NCBI GenBank assembly: GCA_036897095.1
Contig: JAYMSP010003234.1
Location: forward strand, 1 to 20,556
DNA from: Plantago elongata
Taxonomy: Eukaryota; Streptophyta; Magnoliopsida; Lamiales; Plantaginaceae
Length of the DNA: 20,556 nucleotides
Direction of reading: 5' to 3'
Of the stretch, positions 10,401 to 19,902 are shown one piece after another. The position numbers and the translations under genes were made by a program. Each line of letters begins with the position of its first letter. The stretch's first letter is position 1. The notes under the pieces are model-generated. The model did not search any database. It saw only the letters and a program-made list of their open reading frames with translations, and had not been told where the DNA came from.

Positions 10401-13400
10401 AACTTGTACCTGCTGAATGGAAATACAAAATGAGAGTTCCATGGGATCCAACTTCCAGCATAGCTATTCCCAAGTCGGCATGGTTTCGACTTTTTTGGAT
10501 GTATCTTCAGGAGCAATGCCAAGAGCTGTCTCTTTTTGGTGAATGGCCGATACTTCCATCCCTCACCGGACATTTATATAGGCCTAGCAGGCAAAATAAA
10601 TTGCTGAATTCTGAAAAGTTGTCGGAGGAAATGCAACGTATCCTTGTTAAGATAGGATGCAATGTTCTGAACCACAACCATTGCACAAAACATCCTGATT
10701 TGATTGCTTACTTGCACAATGCAGATAGTGCTGGCATTTTGGATTCAATTTTCGATGTTTCTTCTGATGGTAGTATTAATGACCTTCTTCAGTGTCTTGA
10801 GTCAAGTGAAAGAGATGAGCTCCGTTGTTTCCTTCTGAACCCTGCATGGTTTGTTGGGAAACAAATGGATGATTCTCACATACAGAACAGCAAGTGGCTC
10901 CCAATTTATAAAGTTTATGATGGTGAGTCTGCCAGTGAATTCAAGTATTCAGATTTAGTAAATCCTCGTAAATTCTTGCCTCCACTTGATTGTCCAGAGT
11001 GCTTGCTTTGTGATGAGTTTGTTGGTGATTTGTCTCAGACTGAGGAGGAGTTGCTAAGGAGATATTATGGTGTTGAACGAATGAGGAAGACACGGTTTTA
11101 TAACATGCATGTATTGAATAGAATAAAACAGTTGAAAGGTGATGTTCGTGATAAAGTCATGCTTTCACTCCTTCATGAGCTGCCACAATTATGTGTGGAG
11201 GATACCTCCTTCAAAGAAAGCTTGAAAAATTCAGAATTTGTCCCCACAATTAATGGCTCTCTGCGTAGCCCTGCTGTGTTATACGATCCGAGAAATGAGG
11301 AACTGTGTGCTTTACTTGATGACTGTGATAGTTTCCCATCTGGTGCTTTCCAGGAGCCAGATGTCTTAGATATGTTACGTGGTTTGGGTCTGAAGACTAC
11401 TGTGTCTATTGATGCAGTTGTCCAAAGTGCCCGGCGCATAGAGCAGTTTATGCACGAAGATCCAAAAAAAGCTCATTCAAGAGGGAAGGTGCTTCTCTCC
11501 TATATGGAAGTTAATGCATTGAAGTGGCTGCCTGATCCTGCGGAAGATGATCGGAGGACAGTGAATAGAATGTTCCTGAGAGCTGCAAATGCATTTAAAT
11601 CTCGCCATTTCAAATCAGACTTAGAAAAGTTCTGGAATGATCTCAGACTAATTTCGTGGTGTCCGGTGATTATGTCTCCTCCTCACTCGACATTACCATG
11701 GCCCACAGTGTCGTCGGTGGTTGCTCCTCCAAAACTGGTAAGGCCCTACTCAGATCTGTGGCTTGTCTCTGCAAGCATGCGCATATTGGATGGGGAATGT
11801 TCATCTTCAACTTTATCCTATCAACTTGGTTGGTCTACACCTCCTGGGGGAAGCGTAATTGCTGCCCAGCTGCTTGAGCTTGGTAAAAATAATGAGATCG
11901 TCTCTGATCCCTTTCTCCGACAAGAACTAGCTTTAGCAATGCCGAGGATATATGCCATCTTAATGGCCTTGCTTGGTACAGATGAGATTGAAATTGTAAA
12001 GGCTGTTTTAGAAGGCTGTCGGTGGATATGGGTGGGAGATGGATTTGCTACCTCGAATGAGGTTGTTCTCAATGGTCCTCTTCATTTGGCTCCTTACATC
12101 CGTGTCATACCCATTGATTTAGCTGCATTCAGTGACTTGTTTGTGGAGCTAGGTATCCGGGAATATTTGCGAGCATCTGACTATGCTGATATATTGAAAA
12201 GAATTGCTACTAAGAAGGGTACTGTACCTCTAGATACACGTGAAATTACCGCTGCGACATTTATTGCTCAGCACCTCGCTGAAGCTCACTTTTCTGAAGA
12301 TCAGACTGTGATATATCTTCCAGATGTATCAGGCAGACTACATAATGCAAAAGATTTAGTGTACAATGATGCTCCTTGGCTGCTTGAAGGTTCTGATAAC
12401 TTATTTGCCAATGGAACTGTAGCCTTGGGTGCTAAGCAAGCTGTTCATAAGTTTGTTCATGGCAACATTTCTCATGATGTTGCTGAGAAGCTTGGTGTGC
12501 GTTCCTTTCGAAGGATTTTACTTGCAGAGAGTGCTGATTCAATGAATTTGAGTTTGTCTGGAGCTGCAGAAGCATTTGGACAGCATGAAGCCCTGACAAC
12601 CAGACTTAAGCACATACTTGAAATGTACGCAGATGGGCCTGGAGTTCTCTTTGAACTGGTGCAAAATGCTGAGGATGCAGGTGCTTCCAATGTGAGCTTT
12701 TTGTTGGATAAAACGCAATACGGGACTTCATCTCTACTTTCTCCTGAGATGGGTGATTGGCAGGGCCCAGCTTTGTATTGTTTCAATGATTCGATTTTCA
12801 GCTCTCAAGACCTTTATGCTATTTCTCGCATAGGCCAGGAAAGTAAACTTGAGAAGCCATTTGCAATTGGAAGATTTGGTCTTGGATTCAATAGTGTTTA
12901 TCACTTCACGGATGTTCCAACGTTTGTTTCAGGGGAGAATATTGTCATGTTTGATCCTCATGCATGCAATTTGCCTGGAATTTCTCCCTCTCATCCTGGC
13001 CTGCGGATCAATTTCGTGGGCAGAAAAATTTTAGAACAATTTCCTGACCAGTTTTCTCCATTTTTACACTTTGGGTGTGATCTGCAAAATCCATTTTCTG
13101 GCACTCTCTTCCGTTTTGCCCTTAGAAGTGCAAATGCTGCATCAAGAAGCCAAATAAAGAAAGATGTATATGCACCTGCTGATGTACTATCACTATTTTC
13201 ATCATTTACTGAGGCTGTTTGTGCCACTCTGCTATTCATGCGGAATGTCAAAAGTATATCTATTTTTGTCAAAGAAGAGGCCAATAGTGAACTGCAATTA
13301 CTACACTGTGTTCGTAAGAACAGTGTTGGTGAGCCTGAAGTTGAAAGAAATCCGTTCCACCACGTGTTTAGCTCCATGTATTCATCTCACCAAGATAAAT

Positions 13401-16400
13401 TAAACAAGAATCAATTTCTAAACAAGTTGAGCAAGCACACGGATTTGGAGGTTCCATGGAGGTCTCAAAAGCTGTTGGTGTCTGAAGAGAACCCATTTGG
13501 TTGTAAATCATGCTTATGGTTGATTACTGAGTGCTTAGGAAGTATTCAGAACAAGAAAAAATTTGCATCCTTCGACAAGAACTCGTACAAATTTATTCCC
13601 TGGGCCTGTGTAGCCACACCTATTAATTCTGTGGAGAATGAGAAAGAAACAGGTGGGATTGAGGAAGTTGTGGAAGGATCCAATCTCAATAATGCCGTCA
13701 TTTTGCAGGGTCCTCCACTCTCTAGTTCAACCACAGCTAATTTTGAGGGTCGTGCATTTTGCTTTCTACCACTTCCAATTAGTACTGGTTTGCCAATTCA
13801 CATAAACGCTTATTTTGAGCTGTCATCAAATCGCAGGGATATATGGTTTGGTGATGATATGGCAGGCGGAGGTAAAATTCGTTCAGATTGGAATCTGTAT
13901 CTCCTTGAAAATGTTGTTGCCCCAGCTTACGGTCACCTTCTTGAGACACTGGCCTTGGAATATGGCCCAAGTGATTTATTCTTTTCCTTGTGGCCTACAT
14001 CAGGGAGTTTTGAACCTTGGACCTCGCTGATACAGAAACTGTACCTATTTGTCTCCGATTGTGGTCTTCGTGTGTTGTACACAAAACTGCGAGGGGGTCA
14101 CTGGATTTCAACCAAACAAGCAATTTTTCCGGATCATAGTTTTGATAAAGCTTCAGAACTTGTAGAAGCATTATCTGATGCTGGCTTACCTCTAGCTGTT
14201 GTTCCGGAGGCAATTGTTCGTAAGTTTGTGGAAACTTGCCCGTCACTACATTTTCTCACTCCTCAGTTGCTGCGAACTCTATTGATTCGAAAAAGACGTG
14301 ACTTTAAAGATAGGAATGCAATGATCGTAGCACTTGAGTACTGTTTGCTCGATCTAAGAAGTACGGTTGTACCAGAAAGTTTCTATGGATTGCCGTTGGT
14401 GCCACTTTCAGGTGATGCATTTGCAAAGTTGGAGAAAAGAGGATCAGGTGAGCATATTTATGTTACCCAGGGGGATGGATACAACCTTCTTAAGGATTCT
14501 ATCCCACATCAATTGGTAGACGGCAGGATTTCTGATCATCTCCATCAAAAGTTTTGTTCTCTTGCTGAACTTGAAGTTTTTAACATATCTATTCTGACAT
14601 GCCAACTGCTTGAAAAGCTCTTTCTGAGATTACTTCCTGGAGAATGGCATTTTGCTAAGAGGGTGACTTGGCTTCCGGATAACCAAAGCCATCCCAATGT
14701 TGAATGGGTAAGACTTCTATGGAGCTACCTTAGATCATCTTGTGAAGATCTTTCTTTGTTTTGTAACTGGCCTATCTTGCCAGTTGAAAATAATCTTCTC
14801 ATCCAGCTTACTGAGAATTCTAATGTGATCAGAGATGGTGGGTTGAGTGAAAATATGGGCTCCTTATTGCAGAAAGTAGGATGCTTGATCTTGAGACGTG
14901 ACATCTTGATTGAACATCCACAGTTAAACAATTATGTGCAGCCTTCAACTGCAATTGGAATTTTAAATGCATTACTGGCAGTCAGCGGTAATATAGATGG
15001 TATTGAGAGGTTATTTGATGATGTTACAGAAGGGAGCCTGCATGAATTTAGGAGTTTTATTCTCCAATCCAAATGGTTTGCTGATAATTCATTGAACAGT
15101 ACACATGTTAATATAATCAGGCAAATTCCAATGTTTGAGTCATTTAAGAGTAGACGTCTTGTGTCTTTAGGTAGTTCTCTAAAGTGGCTTAAACCAGAAA
15201 CCATAAGCCATGATCTCGTGAATGATGACTTTGTGAGAGTAAGCTCTGATAAAGAAAAATTAATACTGAAGAAATTTTTAGGGATGGAAGAGCCGTCAAG
15301 GGTAGACTTTTACAAAGACTATGTACTTTCTTGCATGGCAGAATTCATTTCCCAGGAAGGTTTTGTCTCAGGCATTTTGCATGATGTTAAGTCACTGATA
15401 GATGAAGATAATGCTTGCAAATCAGTGTTCTCTCAGATACCTTTTGTTGAGGCATCCGATGGAGCTTGGAAAGAACCATTCAGGTACATCTCCTATTTAT
15501 CAGGGTCACAAAATATCGCTATCCATTTGTAACACAATATGCAGATTGTTAGTGTTCATGCCTGCAATACACAGTTTTGACATTTTAAATAGTAAACTGA
15601 GAATCTATTCTTGAATTCTTGCATGGGGCGCGTAATGGTAGATTGTGCATCTGCCTGTGAGGCCCGATTCATGAATAATTTAACCTCCATTGTTGTTCAC
15701 AGAAGTTTCGGATAAGGTTTTTATTCTTGTGTGGCTTTTGAAATGAACGGGGTAATTATTTGTGAATGTGGCTGGGACAAGGTCTCCCATGAATGTAGCT
15801 CTTTTATACTTTGAGAACTTACAGAGAATTGTTTTAGAAAATGTGGGAATAATGGAACTATTTACACCGCTGCAGTATGAAATGGTTCTGAAAATCTGGA
15901 TAGATCTAACCCTCGAGTTTCTGACCTTCCTAATAAATAGTATATATTTTCACATTTAATGGAATAGACGTGTCAATTTTTTATTTACTGTCTGTTGTCA
16001 GGCAGGGCGGAAGCTGGCTGACTGTAGAAACCCCTAGTAGTATTATAACTTCTATCTACATTATGGCAGGTTTTATGATCCTCATGTTCCAGAACTGAAA
16101 GTGTTTCTCCATGAAGAATCCTTCTTCCCTTCTCAGAGATTTTCTCACCCTGAAGCTTTAGATACTCTAGTCACCCTTGGGCTAAGGCAAACCTTGGGGT
16201 TTACTGGTTTACTGGACTGTGCTAGGTCAATTTCGATGTTGCATGCAGCAAGAGATCCGAGAGCAGTACTACTCTCAAGGAGGCTGCTATTTTGTTTAAA
16301 TGCAGTAGCTAACAAGTTGTCAGACATGGAAGGAAGAGCACGCTCTGCAGATATTACTGAATTTCAAGAGAATACATTTTCTGGAGAAGAGGAGTTGCCT

Positions 16401-19239
16401 ACCTATGGTTCTGAGAACATTTTTCCAGACTCTTTTGATGTTCATTTATTTGTTAGTAACTTAGCCGAAGATATGAGCATGGATGATTTTTGGTCAGATC
16501 TGCAGGCCATCGACTGGTGTCCTGTATATTCTGACCCACCAGTTGAGGGGCTGCCATGGTTAACCTCTGACCATAAAGTTGCTGCTCCTCTCAGGGTCAG
16601 GCCCCTGTCTCAAATGTGGACTATTTCCTCGGAATTGCATATATTAGATGGTGAATGTTCCGAGTATCTTCAGCATAAGCTTGGTTGGATGGAGCCGCCA
16701 GACACAAAAACTTTGTGTGCTCAGTTAGTTGGGTTATCTAAGAGTTATAGTCAGATCAAGTTACACCATAACACAGAACTGCAAGAACAAATATTAATGA
16801 TCTACTCGCAATTACAGAAGTATATTATTAATGCTGATGATCAAGCCTTTCTTAAAGCTACATTGGTTGGTGTTAATTGGGTTTGGATTGGAGATGAGTT
16901 TGTGGAGCCAAATGTGCTTGCATTTGATTCACCCGTTAAATTCAGTCCCTACATGTATGTGGTACCGTCTGAGTTATCCGTGTTCCAGGATTTGCTCTTG
17001 GCATTAGGTGTTAGGCGTAGTTTTGATGTTTTTGACTATATTCATGTTTTGAGACGATTACAAAGCGATGTGAGAGGAAGTCTGTCAACTGATCAGTTGA
17101 ATTTTGTCCAATGTGTTCTGGAAACCATAGCAGATAACTACTCAGATGGGTCGGTACTTGAGGTTACTGATACACTTCTTGTTCCAGATTACACCGGAGT
17201 GCTCGTAAGTGCAAGGGATCTTGTATATAATGATGCACCATGGATGGAGTACACCCCCCTTGTTGGTAAACGCTTTGTGCATTCTTCTATCAGCTACGAA
17301 TTGTCCAACAGACTGGGTATTCAACCACTTCGATCCCTTTCCTTGGTCAGCAAAGAATTGACGAAAGACCTGCCCTGTATGGACCATAATAAAATACGTG
17401 AACTGCTGGAATCATACGGGGACTACGAATTTCTTCTCTTTGATTTGCTTGAATTGGCAGATTGCTGCAAATCCAGAAAGCTTCATCTGATCTATGATAA
17501 GAGAGAGCATCCACAACAGTCTTTGTTGCAGCACAACCTTGGTAATTGAATATGTCTTTGCGATTTACTATCCACTACTTAATTCTTTAAGATCAGTGGT
17601 CTCTGTCTCTTACAACATTGATCCCCCCCCCCCCCCCCCCCCCCCCACCACCCCACCCCCACAAAGAAAAGAATAAAAACGAAGAAAGTCGTGAGGCATG
17701 TTGGATTTGAACTCACCCGTTCTGGACACCTGTTGTCTTTCAATCATTTGTGATCTCTATAATTTTAAGGATACTTTATGTAAAACTTCTTCTGAAGAAT
17801 TGATTGATGACCCAATCTGTGCAGCTGAATATCAGGGGCCTGGCCTGGTGGCAGTGCTGGAAGGTGCCAGCTTAAGTGGAGATGAATTAGCTAGTCTCCA
17901 ATTTCTTCCACCATGGAGCCTACGAGGTGATACTCTCAACTATGGCTTAGGATTGCTGAGCTGTTTCTCCATAAGTGACCTGCTATCAGTTGTATCCGAT
18001 GGTTGCTTGTACATTTTCGATCCTCGGGGTGTAGCAATTGCGTCGCCATCATCTCGCTCACCTGCTGCCAAAGTTTTCCCTCTGAGAGGTAAGCTTTTTG
18101 TCTTTTCTTGGGATGCACCTGCTGAGTTCAGACATTTAATATGATCAATCATGTCGCTAACAAACATGGTGTTTACCCAACAGTTCTCTTATAAAAAGGT
18201 TGCTTATTTAGAAGTTTGATTGCCAGTTTGTTCAGATCAATTTTCTTGGATGGAAAGTGTAGATTTGTAGCTGTCATGTTGCTGTCCTACTTTCATGTTG
18301 GTGGAAAATTGTAATAATTTAGATTCTTGTCAATATCTGATTGATTTTGTAATGCTAGTTGGCTTGGCTTGTGCCAATGATATTTACAACCAGGAATTCG
18401 GGGGTACACATAGTTGTGGTGGAAGTAACTGCAGAGAGCAGGAGTATATGGTCTTGTTAGTTTATTACAGTTCCCATAGTCATTGTTGCATGTCATGTCT
18501 ACTTGGTTATCAGTTTTAGCTTTCAGTGCCTCGTCCTTCTGCAGATTTCCGTGGTCCTGGCACTTTACATTGCAGTGAACAGGACTTTCACTTTGATACA
18601 GGATGCCTGTTACTGTTAGGCTCTGGAAATTGAGTCGGATTGTATTTGTTTAATATCAAGAATGTTTATGTCATTACCCCCCTAGTTGGGATTTTTGGTA
18701 TCCACAAAGCTTAGTATTACAACTGTCCAAGCATGATGACCTGTTAGGTTCTCTACTAACTGCAGTAATAATATATCTTAGATACATCAAGTTATGCGAG
18801 TCGTTTTACTAATCGTTTTGCCGTCAGCCTACTATAATAGTTTTTTTGCTTTTCAAAGAGCTTTGAACTTTTAGCATTATGGAAAGATATATATTTGACC
18901 TTTCTCCTGTCCTTGAAGAAGATAGGCTATTGGTGTAGTCAATTTCAAATATCTTGCTATCGTATAGCCCATTTAATTGATAAGAATACAGAACTAATAC
19001 ATTCCTTAATTTCAGGTACAAAACTCAGAGAGCGATTTCGTGATCAGTTCAGCCCAATGCTGCTTGATGAAAAAATGCCATGGTCATCGAATGATTTCAC
19101 GGTTATACGCATGCCTCTTTCAGCAAAATGCGTAGAGGTTGGAACCGACAATAACGGCGTGACAAAGATGGCGTTGATATTCAACAAGTTCATGGAACAA
19201 GCATCCAAAGTGATTTTATACATGAAGTCAGTTTTGCAG
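7089..19239 (+). CDS. Sacsin-family giant protein (GHKL ATPase repeats), 5' part of gene, runs past the window
   Basis: Six exons (7089-7420, 8150-8876, 9503-15483, 16070-17541, 17825-18088, 19016-19239) join without any stop into 9,000 nt, or 3,000 codons; the next exon is outside the window. The start is the first ATG after an in-frame TGA at 7044-7046. The protein is a tandem of sacsin-type units. Each starts with an Hsp90-like GHKL ATPase fold: ELIQNADDAG at 36-45 with GRFGVGFNSVYH at 108-119, then ELVQNAEDAG at 1404-1413 with GRFGLGFNSVYH at 1476-1487, then a degenerate third copy from about 2800. Internal landmarks repeat at about 1,400-residue spacing. The order and sequence agree with my memory of Arabidopsis AT5G23110 (about 4,700 residues, C-terminal RING finger). 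Animal sacsin is a chaperone-like co-factor linked to Hsp70 and proteostasis; the plant role is not established. I saw no targeting signal, so cytosolic or nuclear location is a guess. The RING finger is not in this window. Confidence 0.93.
7421..8149 (+). other. Intron 1 of the sacsin-like gene
   Basis: A 729-nt phase-2 intron, GT at 7421-7422 and AG at 8148-8149 after a TTGTTTCCAG acceptor. It is T-rich. No gene or transposon was recognised in it. Confidence 0.88.
8150..8876 (+). CDS. Sacsin-like gene, exon 2: rest of first ATPase domain
   Basis: Encodes residues 111-353. It completes the GRFGVGFNSVYHLTDLPSF glycine-rich lid motif, followed by the FDPQGAYLP segment, DQFVPYCAFGCDM and the GTLFRFPLRN strand, all of which recur in exon 3 about 1,370 residues later. 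It ends with LLPWASVAACVS. The donor is GAT|GTAAGT at 8877, a strong consensus; reading through would stop after seven more codons. Confidence 0.93.
8877..9502 (+). other. Intron 2 of the sacsin-like gene
   Basis: A 626-nt phase-0 intron, donor GTAAGT and acceptor TTGGCAG before 9503. An ATG-started open frame reads from inside this intron (9440) into exon 3, but it is an artefact. Joining at 9503 gives DDVLKLGRAFCFLPLP, which fits the family. Nothing else was seen in it. Confidence 0.88.
9503..15483 (+). CDS. Sacsin-like gene, exon 3: giant 5,981-nt exon, rest of unit 1 and most of unit 2
   Basis: Encodes residues 354-2346 and part of codon 2347. First comes the middle region of unit 1: RAFCFLPLP (from 361), NRRGIWYGDDM, WCPV (1072), ILDGECSS and LVYNDAPWL (around 1306). 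Then comes the second GHKL domain, with ELVQNAEDAG at 1404-1413 (Glu1404, Asn1408 retained) and GRFGLGFNSVYH at 1476-1487. RAFCFLPLP recurs at 1770, with NRRDIWFGDDM soon after. A polar linker of about 43 residues at 1727-1769 is longer than its counterpart in unit 1. The exon is intact across almost 6 kb, which argues for a functional gene. The donor is TTCAG|GTACAT at 15484. Confidence 0.95.
15484..16069 (+). other. Intron 3 of the sacsin-like gene
   Basis: A 586-nt phase-2 intron, donor GTACAT and acceptor TTATGGCAG before 16070. The small open frames in it have no protein-like features, and no repeat was recognised. Confidence 0.85.
16070..17541 (+). CDS. Sacsin-like gene, exon 4: end of unit 2, start of degenerate third ATPase domain
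   Basis: Encodes residues 2347-2837 and one base of 2838. The junction reads EPFRFYDPHVPELK, then HPEALDTLVTLGLRQTLGF, matching GLGLKTTV in unit 1. WCPV at 2496, ILDGECSE, HKLGW and LVYNDAPW (around 2732) repeat the unit 1 landmarks at about 1,425 residues. Near the end, DLLELADCCK at 2805-2814 takes the place of the ATP helix ELVQNAEDAG and lacks the Glu and Asn. The donor is CTTG|GTAATT at 17542. Confidence 0.92.
17542..17824 (+). other. Intron 4 of the sacsin-like gene, with a 24-nt C run
   Basis: A 283-nt phase-1 intron. It contains a C homopolymer at 17623-17646 followed by further C-rich sequence to about 17660. The acceptor CTGTGCAG before 17825 gives HNLAEYQGP, which lines up in length with WQGP in units 1 and 2. 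An alternative acceptor, TTTTAAG near 17768, would add residues with no family match. Confidence 0.75.
17623..17646 (+). repeat. 24-nt C homopolymer in intron 4
   Basis: Twenty-four consecutive C residues, followed by ACCACCCCACCCCCAC. The complementary strand is a G run able in principle to form a G-quadruplex. The length is likely variable and prone to sequencing error. Confidence 0.95.
17825..18088 (+). CDS. Sacsin-like gene, exon 5: core of degenerate third ATPase domain
   Basis: Encodes residues 2838-2925. It carries EYQGPGLVAVLEGASLSGDE, matching WQGPALYCFNDSIFSSQD of unit 2 but with Glu-Gly in place of Asn-Asp. LNYGLGLLSCFS at 2875-2886 takes the place of GRFGLGFNSVYH, and YIFDPRG takes the place of VMFDPHA. 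The fold is thus recognisable while nucleotide contacts are changed. The donor is AGAG|GTAAGC at 18089. Confidence 0.85.
18089..19015 (+). other. Intron 5 of the sacsin-like gene
   Basis: A 927-nt phase-1 intron with a GTAAGC donor and a TTAATTTCAG acceptor before 19016. The short frames inside are not credible genes. I saw no transposon ends or clear repeats. Confidence 0.85.
19016..19239 (+). CDS. Sacsin-like gene, exon 6: continues unit 3, last exon in the window
   Basis: Encodes residues 2926-3000: GTKLRERFRDQFSPMLL, matching the EQFPDQFSPFLHFGCD segment of unit 2, then FTVIRMPLSAK in the place of GTLFRFALRSA, ending SKVILYMKSVLQ. The donor is TTGCAG|GTGAGT at 19240, a strong consensus in phase 0, so the coding sequence goes on after the next acceptor, outside the window. 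Confidence 0.88.
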
Positions 19240-19356
19240 GTGAGTGCGGTTCCAAAAATTCTATTTGATTATATACCGAGTCGGAGAAATCATATGGAGT
19301 TCACAGGCTTATTATTGATTGCTGGAATTACTTCTATATGATTTTTTTTGTCTAGT

Positions 19357-19543
19357 TAACTTATCTAGAGACGGACCTATGTTCTCATGAAAATCATCAA
19401 TGTTATTAATTAAAACATCTATGTTGTACACAATGATGTTTTTTTTTTTTAATATGAAAAGACATCAATGTTAGCAACATAAACGTTTTAATTGATAACA
19501 TCGATGATTTTCTTGATATCACAGGTCGATTCTAGATAAGTTA
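19357..19543. mobile_element. Foldback MITE-like element with about 70-bp imperfect inverted arms
   Basis: The left arm (19357-19426) begins TAACTTATCTAGA and ends AACATCTATGTTG. The right arm (19475-19543) is its imperfect complement along the whole length, with conserved blocks such as AAAATCATC-ATGTTAT-AATTAAAAC. The 48-nt centre is T-rich. There is no coding capacity. Long hairpin arms and small size fit a non-autonomous MITE inserted in the intron. The true ends may lie further out, as GAGACCGT/CTCTAGAGA motifs follow on the right. The superfamily is not determined. Confidence 0.65.
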
Positions 19544-19746
19544 TTTAGAGACCGTATCTCTAGAGAGACTGTGTTTTTACAATATAATTTTGTAACATTT
19601 CAATTCAAATAAGTAAATAACAAAAAATATGTTCCGGGGGTGATTTGTTCACAAGCATCTTCGAGTTAGATATTGGGGTCCTTACCTGCAATTCCTGGAA
19701 TAAAACATTTTTATGTAAGACCTAGTTTAAATGCACATTTGCACAA

Positions 19747-19902
19747 GGGTGTTTGGATGGGGATTTGAATATCCCCCATTTGACTCGATGAACAGTGATT
19801 TGGCCTAAAATACACTTAAAATACCCCACTCAAATGTCCATCCAAACACAATTTTCACCAAAATCCATCCAAATGCCCACTCAAATGTCCATCCAAACAG
19901 CC
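19747..19902. mobile_element. Small MITE-like element, GGGTGTTTGGATGG terminal inverted repeats
   Basis: The left end, GGGTGTTTGGATGG (19747-19760), is matched on the right by CCATCCAAACAGCC (19889-19902), its complement but for one base. Total length is 156 bp with no coding capacity. Inside, CACTCAAATGTCCATCCAAACA is repeated directly at 19827-19848 and 19878-19899, so the right end is duplicated. The TGTTTGGATG type of end is common among plant MITEs. A clear target-site duplication was not found. Confidence 0.6.

Noticed and set aside
12991..13377. Minus-strand 128-codon frame opposite exon 3
   Set aside because: It is a shadow of a strongly conserved plus-strand coding exon, with no independent support.
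17698..17824. Open frame upstream of exon 5, starting at 17698
   Set aside because: The residues before 17825 have no counterpart in units 1 or 2. The CTGTGCAG acceptor gives the expected length between the ATP helix and the QGP segment.
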